Assembly (NCBI GenBank): GCA_937880095.1
Contig: CALFLK010000001.1
Span: 81,198-145,197, forward strand
Reading direction: 5' to 3'
DNA length: 64,000 nucleotides
Source: an uncultured Faecalibacterium sp.
GTDB taxonomy: Bacteria > Bacillota > Clostridia > Oscillospirales > Ruminococcaceae
Part shown: one piece after another, positions 44,343-52,415 of the stretch
How the letters are laid out: each line of letters starts with the position of its first letter
How positions within the stretch are numbered: the first letter of the stretch is position 1
Translations under genes and position numbers: made by a program
Notes under the pieces: generated by a model
Told to the model about the DNA's origin: nothing
Databases searched by the model: none
Seen by the model: only the letters and a program-made list of their open reading frames with translations

Positions 44343-45281
44343 ATGGCTAAGCTGGAAATCAAAACAAGTCAACAAAAGGTTAACCCAGAGTTATCCACTC
44401 TGCTGTTTGGCATTTCCCCGGAACAAAAGCAAGCCGCAGACTTGCAGAAACAAGTTCAGGACATTGCTCTTGATCAGCTGCATCCGTTCCGGAACCACCC
44501 CTTCAAGGTGTTGGATGATAAAGACATGGCCGACATGGTGGAGAGTGTCACACAGTTTGGCGTACTGGTTCCCGCCATTGCACGACCTGATGCTAACGGT
44601 GGTTATGAGCTGATTGCCGGTCATCGCAGACACCATGCCTGCCAGATGGCCGGAATGCAGACCATGCCTGTTCTCGTCCGAGAAATGGACGATGATGAAG
44701 CTACCATCATCATGGTGGACAGCAATCTGCAACGTGAAACCTTGCTTCCCAGTGAGCGAGCTTTTGCCTACAAGATGAAGCTGGATGCCATGAAACACCA
44801 AGGCGAACGTAAGGATTTAACTTGTTCCCAAGTTGGGAACAAGTTAAGCGGAAAGAAGTCTAGCGAAGTATTAGCTGAACAACTTGGTCAGAGCAAAAAC
44901 CAGATTTTCCGTTTTATTCGCCTAACCGAGTTGATTCGTCCTTTGCTGGACTTGGTAGATGAAAAGAAACTTCCCATCAATCCGGCCTATGAACTTTCTT
45001 TTTTGAAGCCCGATGAGCAGCAGCTGCTGCTGGAGGAAATGGAGCGCACAAACACGGCTCCTTCTCTGGCGCAAGCACAGAAGCTCAAGCAGTACAGCCA
45101 AGAAGGAAAACTTTCATCCGCAGTGATTGAAGTAATCCTTTCCGAAGAAAAGAAACCCAGCCGAGAACAGGTGCTCTTGGATAGCCGCACACTTCACCGT
45201 TACTTCCCCAAGAGTTACACCACGAAGCAAATGCAGGAAACCATTCTTCAGCTGCTGGAAAAATGGCAGCAAGAACAGTAA
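44343..45281 (+). CDS. parB: ParB-family partition protein
   Basis: A 312-aa ParB/Spo0J-like protein. N-terminal CTPase domain with LHPFRNHPFKVLDDKDMADM and ELIAGHRRHHACQMAGM (arginine-rich GHRR motif) near residue 80, then a helix-turn-helix region (SEVLAEQLGQSKNQIFRFI) near residue 178. C-terminal part is helical. The parS site was not found. Directly coupled to ParA. Confidence 0.92.
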   Translation: MAKLEIKTSQQKVNPELSTLLFGISPEQKQAADLQKQVQDIALDQLHPFRNHPFKVLDDKDMADMVESVTQFGVLVPAIARPDANGGYELIAGHRRHHACQMAGMQTMPVLVREMDDDEATIIMVDSNLQRETLLPSERAFAYKMKLDAMKHQGERKDLTCSQVGNKLSGKKSSEVLAEQLGQSKNQIFRFIRLTELIRPLLDLVDEKKLPINPAYELSFLKPDEQQLLLEEMERTNTAPSLAQAQKLKQYSQEGKLSSAVIEVILSEEKKPSREQVLLDSRTLHRYFPKSYTTKQMQETILQLLEKWQQEQ

Positions 45282-45313
45282 GTTGCTTTCCTTTCACGAA
45301 CTGGAGGTTTCGT

Positions 45314-45526
45314 ATGTTTTTCACTACCTTATCACTTTGTTTGCTGTTTGTACTGCTATTTACTTTTCTTGTTTCTTTTCTATTTTTCAAAGCATTCTTT
45401 ATGCTTCCGCAGGATACGAATATAATCTGGTCTTCTTTGATAGCAATAGCAGTTGCCATCTTTTACGTCTTGGCCGTTTTAGTAAATGTCCTGCGCATGA
45501 TAAAGTCCGAGCAAAAACAGAAATAA
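45314..45526 (+). CDS. Small membrane protein, 70 aa
   Basis: Not recognised. Start MFFTTLSLCLLFVLLFTFLV follows CTGGAGG; two hydrophobic helices (residues 4-28 and 38-60) and a basic end MIKSEQKQK. Ends at the terminator 45526-45553. Element gene of unknown role, possibly regulatory or envelope. Confidence 0.7.
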   Translation: MFFTTLSLCLLFVLLFTFLVSFLFFKAFFMLPQDTNIIWSSLIAIAVAIFYVLAVLVNVLRMIKSEQKQK

Positions 45527-45553
45527 AAAGCGCGGCTTATGGCCGCGCTTTTC
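45526..45553 (+). terminator. Terminator after the small membrane gene
   Basis: Inverted repeat AAAAGCGCGGC / GGCCGCGCTTTT with a TTAT loop. Confidence 0.85.
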
Positions 45554-45574
45554 TTATGATGAGGAGAATCCTTT

Positions 45575-45916
45575 ATGAAATTAACCAAATCCCTGTGCCG
45601 CAAACTCATGCGCAAGCAGCTTGGAACACGCGGCATCCCTCGTATTCAGTGGGCTGCCGCAAGCGATCACAACCCATTGGGTAAAAAAAGCAGAAAAGCC
45701 ATTGCCCGTTTGGGAGATAACCTTGTGGTCTATTTTTCCAAACGTATCTGTTGCGATGAAAACGGCGAATGGTTTGAAACAGATGAAATCTGGATGGTGA
45801 TCGTCCCCGTCGATTCCACTTGGATGCACATCTTCCCCGGAAATAATAATGCGTTATCTCTGCTGTTTGACGCAAACAGCCTAGAGCTACTGCCCAGATC
45901 GACCGAATCAGATTAA
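45575..45916 (+). CDS. Hypothetical protein, 113 aa
   Basis: Not recognised. MKLTKSLCRKLMRKQLGTRG begins with a basic N-terminus; the rest is a beta-rich soluble domain (ARLGDNLVVYFSKRICCDEN, EIWMVIVPVDSTWMHIFPG). A GAGGAGAATCC site precedes it. It precedes the SpoVG-like gene by 10 bases, so both are co-transcribed element genes. Confidence 0.7.
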   Translation: MKLTKSLCRKLMRKQLGTRGIPRIQWAAASDHNPLGKKSRKAIARLGDNLVVYFSKRICCDENGEWFETDEIWMVIVPVDSTWMHIFPGNNNALSLLFDANSLELLPRSTESD

Positions 45917-45926
45917 GGAGTGCGTC

Positions 45927-46181
45927 ATGCATTATCAGATTGAGAATTTTTGTGTAACAACCAATCGCACGACCCTTTGCGCAACTGCTGATCTAGTGTT
46001 AGAAAACAAGGTCTGCATTCACGAAATCAAATTGATCCGCGGAAAAAACAAAAAACTGTTTCTCTCCCTCCCCACGCATAAATCCGGCGATAAGTACATT
46101 GAAATCATTGCAATGCTCGACCTCAATATGAAAAAGGCAATCGAACAGCAAATGATTGCTTTGTACCATTCCCGAATATAA
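45927..46181 (+). CDS. SpoVG-like protein, 84 aa
   Basis: The middle, VCIHEIKLIRGKNKKLFLSL then PTHKSGDKYIEIIAMLD, aligns by eye with the SpoVG fold core (VVHDIKVIEG...LFIAMPSRK). SpoVG is a small DNA/RNA-binding regulator of Firmicutes; mobile elements often carry diverged copies. Function here would be regulatory at best. The homology is moderate and judged from memory. Confidence 0.6.
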   Translation: MHYQIENFCVTTNRTTLCATADLVLENKVCIHEIKLIRGKNKKLFLSLPTHKSGDKYIEIIAMLDLNMKKAIEQQMIALYHSRI

Positions 46182-46184
46182 CGC

Positions 46185-46216
46185 AAAGCACGGTCAACAA
46201 GCCGTGCTTTTTTATT
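46185..46216 (+). terminator. Terminator after the SpoVG-like gene
   Basis: Inverted repeat AAAGCACGG / CCGTGCTTT with a loop of 8 and T-run TTTTTTATTTTT. Confidence 0.85.
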
Positions 46217-46304
46217 TTTCCAGTCAAATCGCACACTTCGTGCGTTTTTGAAAATAAAGGCAGCGGCAGGACGCTGTCTCAAACAGAAGAAAGGAAAATC
46301 AATC

Positions 46305-47819
46305 ATGCATTTAGAAAAAAAGAAATTCGCTGCGCTGGCACTCGTCGCAGTTGTCAGCGCCACCTGTATCGCTCCGGCAGCCTTTGCTGCGGAACCCTTC
46401 ACTGCACCCGCTTCTATTTCTGCGCACCCCAACAATACCATGAGCCCCACTAAAACGGTTTATCCCATTGGCACGAAAACCTTCTACAAGGTTTCCGGCA
46501 CGCAGGTGTCCTTCGCTGATCGTGATGACGGCACCGGCTACATTGCTGTGCCTTCCGCTTACATTTCGGGCAGCGAGTACAACCCTGACAACACTGCCTA
46601 CGGTATGTATGTCACCAATGACGGCACCGTACACTTTGTGGATTTGAGCCTGTGCGCAGAGGACAACGGCACCTACACCTGGTATCACGCTACAAAGGAT
46701 TCTGCAACGGTTTCTTCCGATGTGGACACCGCCACGAACAACGACCCCACGATGGGAACCGATTTCTACATCAACATTGAAAAGGACGCCATCAATCCCG
46801 ACGGCACCGATTCCGAGGACGTTGTTATCAAGGGTACCAACGACCCCCGCATCGAATACGAAATTACTGTCAGCACAAAATCCAGCTATCAGCTGAATGT
46901 AACTGTTCCTATGTTCGTTTGTATGTACGGTTACGGCGGTGACGGCAGCATCGTAGAACCCACCTCTGATGCTTACCAGCTGAAGAACGCTTCCACCCGC
47001 AACGCAGATACTTCTGCAACGATCGTGGATGTCACCAAGCTGACCCACTACACCAAGATTTATGACGAGAACCATTCCAACGAAGAGCTGTACGCAATCG
47101 CTTACAACAAGGACAACGGCGACTATATGTATTGGTACAGCAAGCCCTCCACTCCCCCCACCGAACCCAACTGGGTTTATAACGACCAGATTCAGGATCT
47201 ACACTTGAATGCTTCCGGCGAGTGCTACGTCATCTACATTGATGACCAGTGGCACTTCAAGGTTGGCGGTGTGCTGGAAGGCGATACGCTGAAAGAAACG
47301 GTTTCCGGCGTTGACAGCAATCACATCCTGACCGAGGACTTTGTCTATGGCGAATGGAACTTTGGTACTGCTCCGCAGGTAGGCGACAAGCTGGAGGGTG
47401 GCAAGAACGAAGGTATGCCGGTCAACATCTCCGGTATCCAGGCTATCCCCCACACTTGGAAACTCGTTCCCATGAACAAGAAGGCTACTGATCTGAAGCG
47501 CGGCGAACTGACCATGAGCATTGCACCTGTGACCGCATTCAGCAATGCATCTGCAATCGACCTGTCCACTGCAAGCGGAAAGCTGGACATTACCGAGCGT
47601 GGCTGGCACTTGGATGCACCCGAATTGAACGATGACGGCAGCGTTAAGACTAAGACCTCTTTGGGCTTGATTACCAAGGCACAGATGGCTGGCGGCGCAA
47701 TCAATGACGCCGGCTGCACCAGCGTTGTGAGCGTTTACTACACTGTTATGCCTGGTACAACCATCCAGAACAGTGAAACTAACTCCACTGTTGCTAATGG
47801 TGCCAACAGCAATCGCTAA
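46305..47819 (+). CDS. Secreted surface protein with a shared 'VCMYG' domain, 504 aa
   Basis: Start MHLEKKKFAALALVAVVSAT follows AGAAAGG; the signal peptide ends near residue 28 (AAFA|A). The mature protein is beta-rich. A long middle has Asp/Tyr-rich strands, and at residue 195 a segment YQLNVTVPMFVCMYGYGGDG, followed by SIVEPTSDAYQLKN, opens a domain shared with the end of the 2879-aa protein (2723 onward). It has no LPXTG or C-terminal membrane helix. It could be a structural pilin-like or S-layer-like subunit; this is inference. First gene of the surface module. Confidence 0.75.
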   Translation: MHLEKKKFAALALVAVVSATCIAPAAFAAEPFTAPASISAHPNNTMSPTKTVYPIGTKTFYKVSGTQVSFADRDDGTGYIAVPSAYISGSEYNPDNTAYGMYVTNDGTVHFVDLSLCAEDNGTYTWYHATKDSATVSSDVDTATNNDPTMGTDFYINIEKDAINPDGTDSEDVVIKGTNDPRIEYEITVSTKSSYQLNVTVPMFVCMYGYGGDGSIVEPTSDAYQLKNASTRNADTSATIVDVTKLTHYTKIYDENHSNEELYAIAYNKDNGDYMYWYSKPSTPPTEPNWVYNDQIQDLHLNASGECYVIYIDDQWHFKVGGVLEGDTLKETVSGVDSNHILTEDFVYGEWNFGTAPQVGDKLEGGKNEGMPVNISGIQAIPHTWKLVPMNKKATDLKRGELTMSIAPVTAFSNASAIDLSTASGKLDITERGWHLDAPELNDDGSVKTKTSLGLITKAQMAGGAINDAGCTSVVSVYYTVMPGTTIQNSETNSTVANGANSNR

Positions 47820-47833
47820 CCCCTAAGCTCCTT

Positions 47834-47902
47834 GTGAAGAATTGATATCAACGGCCGAAGCGGTGTCCTGCCACCGTTTCGACCGTTTCATGGGTTCTTC
47901 AC
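47834..47902 (+). promoter_or_regulatory. Strong nested hairpin between surface genes
   Basis: Outer stem GTGAAGAA / TTCTTCAC, inner AACGG / CCGTT and CGAAGCGGTG / CACCGTTTCG with one G-T pair. There is no T-run after it, so it is more likely an mRNA stabilising or attenuating structure than a terminator. Confidence 0.6.
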
Positions 47903-47930
47903 CCGCAAATATATTACTTAGGAGGTTTCT

Positions 47931-48452
47931 ATGGTTACAGACAAAAAAGAAAAAAGACATTGGAAGAAAGCACTCATTGCAGTTGTTGTGTTGCTGTTAC
48001 TGGTACTGATCGGATTGACCTGCTGGCAGCTCTGGCCGCAGGAAACATTTCTGGAACGATCTGTTCGTGCAGAGTTAGGACAGCTGGACGGCAAAAGCGA
48101 AGCTGAAATCGAAGCCGAATTAAACCGTGTAGTGGAAGAAGGAAACATGAATATTTCCATCAATGTAAATCCCACATTCGCTACCGGTGATGCGGAAGGA
48201 ACCCTGCAAATCGAAAACAGTCCTGCCAATCTGTATGCACAGACAGTGAGTATTACTCGTGACGACACACAAGAGGTAATTTACGAATCCGGTTTGCTGG
48301 AACCCAATTATCACATTCAGACCGACCGCTTGAAGGTTGATCTGGATGCCGGAAATTATGACTGTACCGCAACTTTCACAGCTTATGACATGGTAACCAA
48401 CGAGGCTGTTGGTCAAGCAGCTGCGAAAATCACAATTACAGTAATTGCTTAA
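47931..48452 (+). CDS. Membrane-anchored extracellular protein, 173 aa
   Basis: Not recognised. A basic start (MVTDKKEKRHWKK) precedes one signal-anchor helix (ALIAVVVLLLLVLIGLTCWQ, residues 14-33), and the rest is outside: helical at 40-70 and beta-rich beyond (NLYAQTVSITRDDTQEVIYE, then DLDAGNYDCTATF), looking like an immunoglobulin-like fold. AGGAGG site precedes it. Lies between the 504-aa surface protein and the sortase substrate. Confidence 0.75.
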   Translation: MVTDKKEKRHWKKALIAVVVLLLLVLIGLTCWQLWPQETFLERSVRAELGQLDGKSEAEIEAELNRVVEEGNMNISINVNPTFATGDAEGTLQIENSPANLYAQTVSITRDDTQEVIYESGLLEPNYHIQTDRLKVDLDAGNYDCTATFTAYDMVTNEAVGQAAAKITITVIA

Positions 48453-48464
48453 GGAGGTTTTATC

Positions 48465-48788
48465 ATGTGTTCTAAAAAAATTCTTACCGCTACTATCACG
48501 CTCTCTTTGATGGCACTGTTAGGTACCTCTGCGTATGCAGCCGAATTCGTACCACCGGTGCCCACATCTGATGAAGCGATTGTATCAGACGAGGTCACCC
48601 GCTCCGACAATCAGAATCCTTCCGGTGCAAACACCGAGTTTTTCCTATTCATTGACAACCCCGTTGAAGCAACTGACATTCCGAAAACCGGCGATTCCGG
48701 CCCGGATATGCTGCCGTTGTTGGTTGGTGCGATTACAGCCGGATGTGGCTTTTTAGCCTGCAATGCCTATGCAAACCGCAAGGCATAA
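48465..48788 (+). CDS. Sortase substrate (IPKTG-type), 107 aa
   Basis: Signal peptide (residues 1-25, AYA|AE), a short 45-residue outer part, then the cell-wall sorting signal: IPKTG at residues 72-76, a hydrophobic stretch (MLPLLVGAITAGCGFLACNA) and the NRK tail. This fits a small LPXTG-type protein attached to the cell wall by the class B sortase encoded next to it. Start supported by AAGGAGG. Its 3' end overlaps the sortase gene by 26 bases, giving coupled translation. Confidence 0.87.
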   Translation: MCSKKILTATITLSLMALLGTSAYAAEFVPPVPTSDEAIVSDEVTRSDNQNPSGANTEFFLFIDNPVEATDIPKTGDSGPDMLPLLVGAITAGCGFLACNAYANRKA

Positions 48789-49536
48789 AGTTGCTTGTAT
48801 CATCCGTTGGCCGCTACTCCTGCTGTTTTTCTTTCTTTGCTGCAAGATTGCACTTCTATATCATGGTACATTTCTTGTGCAGCATCAAAACCGCCAGCTG
48901 GCAGATCTGAAAGCCATTCCATCATTCAATACGCAAAACCCATTTCATGCACTGTCCGAAATCAATCCAGACTTTGCAGGTTGGTTGACCGTAGATGGAA
49001 CGACCGTTGATCTGCCAGTTGTTCTTTGTAAAGACAATCAATGGTATCTGGAGCACGATTTTTATGGACAGCCTAATCGTCACGGAACTTTGTTTCTGGA
49101 CTCTGCAACCAATCCGAACGCGAATGGAAACCTGATTGTTTACGGTCACAACATGAAAGACAACACCATGTTCGGAGAACTGGATCACTTCAAAGACAAA
49201 AAATTCTTTACACAAAACGGACTTGTCCTTTGGGAAACTGAACAGGACAAAACCTATTACCAAATCTTTGCAGGACTGGTTCTTCCCGGTTCGTCTTTCT
49301 CCCAAAACTATCTGGATCTGACACGCTGGGCAAATGTGCTTAGTGATTCCGATTCCGAAAAAATGTTACAGCAGCTACACAGTAGAGCGTCGCTCTGGCG
49401 CAATGTACAACACCGTTCCGGTGACAAATATTTATTTTTAGTAACCTGCGACTACACCAAAACAAATGGTCGCTGGGTTCTTGTTGCGCAGAGCTTATCT
49501 GAAGAAGATACACAACGCATACAGGATGCTGCTTGA
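48763..49536 (+). CDS. Class B sortase
   Basis: A 257-aa sortase with an N-terminal signal-anchor helix (residues 14-33). Catalytic His129 in NLIVYGHNMKDNTMFGEL, Cys229 in FLVTCDYTKTNGRW and Arg237 complete the triad; the YGHNM and TC motifs are those of sortase B. It covalently links sorting-signal proteins such as the neighbouring IPKTG protein to cell wall or to one another. Its start lies inside the substrate gene, so expression is coupled. The exact start could also be the ATG two codons later. Confidence 0.93.
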   Translation: MPMQTARHKVACIIRWPLLLLFFFLCCKIALLYHGTFLVQHQNRQLADLKAIPSFNTQNPFHALSEINPDFAGWLTVDGTTVDLPVVLCKDNQWYLEHDFYGQPNRHGTLFLDSATNPNANGNLIVYGHNMKDNTMFGELDHFKDKKFFTQNGLVLWETEQDKTYYQIFAGLVLPGSSFSQNYLDLTRWANVLSDSDSEKMLQQLHSRASLWRNVQHRSGDKYLFLVTCDYTKTNGRWVLVAQSLSEEDTQRIQDAA

Positions 49537-49564
49537 TACCCTAAAAAAGAAAGGAGCATTTTTC

Positions 49565-50737
49565 TTGATTATTGGTCTTGACACAGAAACAACCGGTCTT
49601 TCCGTGACGGATGATGAAATCCTGCAAATCAGTATCGTGGACCGATATGGTGCCGAACTGGTCAATGAATATGTGCAGCCAAAGCACCATACCGAATGGC
49701 CCGAAGCCGAAGCGGTCAATCACATTTCACCTGCACAAGTACAGGATCTGGCAACCATTGATGTTCACATCCAAAGAATCATAGACCTACTGGAACAATC
49801 TGAAAAGATTGTAGGCTACAACACGGAATTTGATTTAGGTTTCCTTGCAGCGGCAGCCGGAAAAGATGACGCCTGGTTAGAACGTATGCAAGATAAGTCC
49901 GTAGATGTAATGCGTGAATTTGCCGAGGTATATGGAGAGTGGAACGAAAAGCATGAAGCCTATCGGTTCCAAAAGCTCACTACCTGCGCAGAACATTATG
50001 GATACACTTGGCCCAGCGGCCCCCATGACAGCTTAGAAGACGCGAAAGCCACCATTTACTGCTGGCCGCGCGTTTCCGGTGATTTGGCATGGATACAAGC
50101 CCATGGGCAGTTGACTGATCTGAACCGTCTATCTGATGCAGAGCTGCAATCACAGCTGCAACACAGCGATCACGTTTTACAGTTATTTGATTCGGCCTTG
50201 GAACAACTGGCCAGCGAAGGCAGACCCGGTGCTATGAACCCCATGGGTGAAATGCCGCAAGATTACTACAAATTCCTCAAGACAAAGCAGAGTTACAGAA
50301 GCGGCCTGCATGAAAGTCTGCTCAATGAATTGGCGCATCGAAAGCAGCCATCCCTTGCAGATCGGCTAGCAGATGCGCAGCAACAGGCAGCAAACAACGC
50401 ATCCAAAATTCTGAATCCGCCCGAACTGTCCACCTATCTAACAGACGGATACGCACTTTTCTATGAGCCTGAACCTGCACGCGCCCTTCAGCAGCAGACT
50501 GGTTGGAATCTTGCATGGGGATCGGAAAATCACAACCTGAACGGTGACACTTGGATTGTGTACCGATCGGCATCTGATCTTCCCAAGCCCTTACAACGAG
50601 TTGTTCCAAAATTGGAGCATGAAGCTATTTCGGGTTCTCTCTCTGATTGTTTGAAAGCAGCGCAGCAACAGGCCGACATTACTAATACCAAATCGTCACC
50701 TGTACCTTCTCCAATAAAAACTGAATTACAACATTAG
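49565..50737 (+). CDS. DnaQ-like 3'-5' exonuclease-domain protein (TTG start)
   Basis: A 390-aa protein. TTG at 49565 is preferred because AAAGGAG lies 9 bases ahead and IIGLDTETTGL follows at once; the upstream ATG lies inside the sortase overlap. Exo I motif LDTETTGLSV, Exo II GYNTEFDLGFL, Exo III GPHDSLEDAKAT, so all DEDDh acidic residues and the His are present. The C-terminal 200 residues have no known domain and carry two SL-xx-RLADAQQQA-type segments. Carried by an element, it may act in DNA processing, but role is unknown. Confidence 0.88.
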   Translation: MIIGLDTETTGLSVTDDEILQISIVDRYGAELVNEYVQPKHHTEWPEAEAVNHISPAQVQDLATIDVHIQRIIDLLEQSEKIVGYNTEFDLGFLAAAAGKDDAWLERMQDKSVDVMREFAEVYGEWNEKHEAYRFQKLTTCAEHYGYTWPSGPHDSLEDAKATIYCWPRVSGDLAWIQAHGQLTDLNRLSDAELQSQLQHSDHVLQLFDSALEQLASEGRPGAMNPMGEMPQDYYKFLKTKQSYRSGLHESLLNELAHRKQPSLADRLADAQQQAANNASKILNPPELSTYLTDGYALFYEPEPARALQQQTGWNLAWGSENHNLNGDTWIVYRSASDLPKPLQRVVPKLEHEAISGSLSDCLKAAQQQADITNTKSSPVPSPIKTELQH

Positions 50738-50783
50738 AACGCAAGGCATCTTCTCACACCAATATCCAGAAAGGAAAAGACTT

Positions 50784-50936
50784 ATGCATTACATTATATT
50801 CGTCATTATAGGTATTTTGCTGGCACTACCTGCGCTTATGTATGCCATTATCGCAGAAGGAACACGACGCACCCCTGAAGAACAAAGACAAGCAGATCTT
50901 GAACAGATGTGTGCTATAAGCAAACATCATCGTTGA
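50784..50936 (+). CDS. Small membrane protein, 50 aa
   Basis: ATG at 50784 follows AAAGGAAAAG. One helix (HYIIFVIIGILLALPALMYA) then a polar tail rich in Glu and Arg (EGTRRTPEEQRQADLEQM). No recognisable family. The stop at 50936 is 29 bases before the next start. Confidence 0.65.
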   Translation: MHYIIFVIIGILLALPALMYAIIAEGTRRTPEEQRQADLEQMCAISKHHR

Positions 50937-50965
50937 TTGCAGTTATACAAAAAGGAGAACATAAA

Positions 50966-51598
50966 ATGGAAAAAGGATACATGACCCCGAACGACCGTTT
51001 TTCTCTTTTCGAAGTCGAAGGCGGAGGATATGTGGTATGGGATGAATTAAAGGAAAACTTCTATGCAGATGAAACAGGTGTTGGCAGACACATTCCAGAT
51101 TATAACGAAGCGCAGGCATATCTGGCTGCTGTAAAAGCATATCATACTGCTTTGGAAACACCGCAGCAGGAAATCTCCGCCGCTCTGAACGAGGGCCAGG
51201 AAAGATTAGAACGTCTGCAAATCCGCCCCGTAGATCAGGTGGACCGCCCCAATTTTCATCCTTACGTTGTTGTCTATCATTTGAATGACACACAACAAAA
51301 ACGGATTCAGAACTTGTCTGAAAAGGCCAATAGCCTGAATCAAATCAAAGGAATCAATTTCAACGAAACACCAGATCAGTGGTTTCAGGGTGTCATGAAC
51401 GCAGGTTCTTCACACACAATCGACAATACACTGGACTTCTGGGAGGGGGCTTACGAAAATTTTTTAGACAACCAAAAGGCTCCCCCTGAAAATATCAGTT
51501 TATCGGAACGCTTAGCAGATGCACAGCAACAGGCTGACATCTCCAATTCAAATAACCAGCCAAACCATGAAGCACCATGCGCAGAACAGGTGCTATGA
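50966..51598 (+). CDS. Hypothetical protein with a shared C-terminal tail, 210 aa
   Basis: Not a clear known domain; looks like the small YodL-type or DUF-type proteins of clostridial elements. Start MEKGYMTPNDRFSLFEVEGG follows AAAGGAG. The tail ENISLSERLADAQQQADISN closely matches two segments in the exonuclease protein at 49565-50737. Soluble, no membrane part. Confidence 0.7.
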   Translation: MEKGYMTPNDRFSLFEVEGGGYVVWDELKENFYADETGVGRHIPDYNEAQAYLAAVKAYHTALETPQQEISAALNEGQERLERLQIRPVDQVDRPNFHPYVVVYHLNDTQQKRIQNLSEKANSLNQIKGINFNETPDQWFQGVMNAGSSHTIDNTLDFWEGAYENFLDNQKAPPENISLSERLADAQQQADISNSNNQPNHEAPCAEQVL

Positions 51599-51613
51599 GG
51601 AGAAACTCAAACA

Positions 51614-51922
51614 ATGAGATTTAATATTATAGAGTTCATTCTTGTTTCTTCTGTTACGATTCGGAGAATGATATGGTTTTTCACCGCTATCTTCATCATT
51701 GTAATTCTATGGAAAAGCCTCCGTCATCGGGAAGCAATAGAACCGGATGAGCTTCCTCTTTTGATGCTTCCTTGCGGCTTTGAGTGGTTTTGGAGAGAAT
51801 ACGCATATCGCATTGTTGGGGAAATCGCGAATCCTTACGCCTATTGGTGGGAACGCAGACTAGCTCCGGCATTGATTTTGGGGTTCGCTATTTTTATATA
51901 TAAAATTTCTGAAAGGAGATAA
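51614..51922 (+). CDS. Hypothetical membrane protein, 102 aa
   Basis: Hydrophobic ends with a central polar stretch (FEWFWREYAYRIVGEIANPY). Two helices. Ribosome site GAGGAGAAAC. Function unknown; next gene starts 2 bases after its stop. Confidence 0.65.
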   Translation: MRFNIIEFILVSSVTIRRMIWFFTAIFIIVILWKSLRHREAIEPDELPLLMLPCGFEWFWREYAYRIVGEIANPYAYWWERRLAPALILGFAIFIYKISERR

Positions 51923-51924
51923 AG

Positions 51925-52257
51925 ATGGAAAAAAGAAACTGGGTATTCTCCCATATTATAAGATTTGTATTTGCAAATATGGTGGTTTGGTTTGGATTGA
52001 TTAAGTTGTCAGCGCAGTACTCCACTGAGCTACTGAAAAATGTGAAGTTTCTCTTTATTATCACGATGGTTGTCAGCTTTGTGGTGTACCTTATTTTGCG
52101 TGTTGTGCGGTTGACGATTGTTGCTGAGGAATGGGCAGACGGGCGCAGGAGCAGAGGGCTTCCAAGTTTACGGAAAATGAGCTTGACGGCGTTTGAAATA
52201 TCGATTACCTCTGGTTTTTGGATATACATTACTCATTACCTTATCAATCACCCATAA
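51925..52257 (+). CDS. Hypothetical membrane protein, 110 aa
   Basis: Three predicted helices (residues 8-30, 40-62, 90-108) with a basic loop (GRRSRGLPSLRKMS). GAAAGGAG precedes the start. Function unknown; couples with 51614-51922. Confidence 0.65.
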   Translation: MEKRNWVFSHIIRFVFANMVVWFGLIKLSAQYSTELLKNVKFLFIITMVVSFVVYLILRVVRLTIVAEEWADGRRSRGLPSLRKMSLTAFEISITSGFWIYITHYLINHP

Positions 52258-52415
52258 GTACCTATAAGTATTATTGCAAAGTGAAAACGTGGGAAAGCCT
52301 TATTCTATCAAAAGAAAGCGAGGTGCTGTAATGGCAAAAGTTGGCTCATTGTGCTACAATGAGGGTGATAACATCTAATAAAGAAACCATAACGATACAT
52401 TGCGGAGGAATTTTT

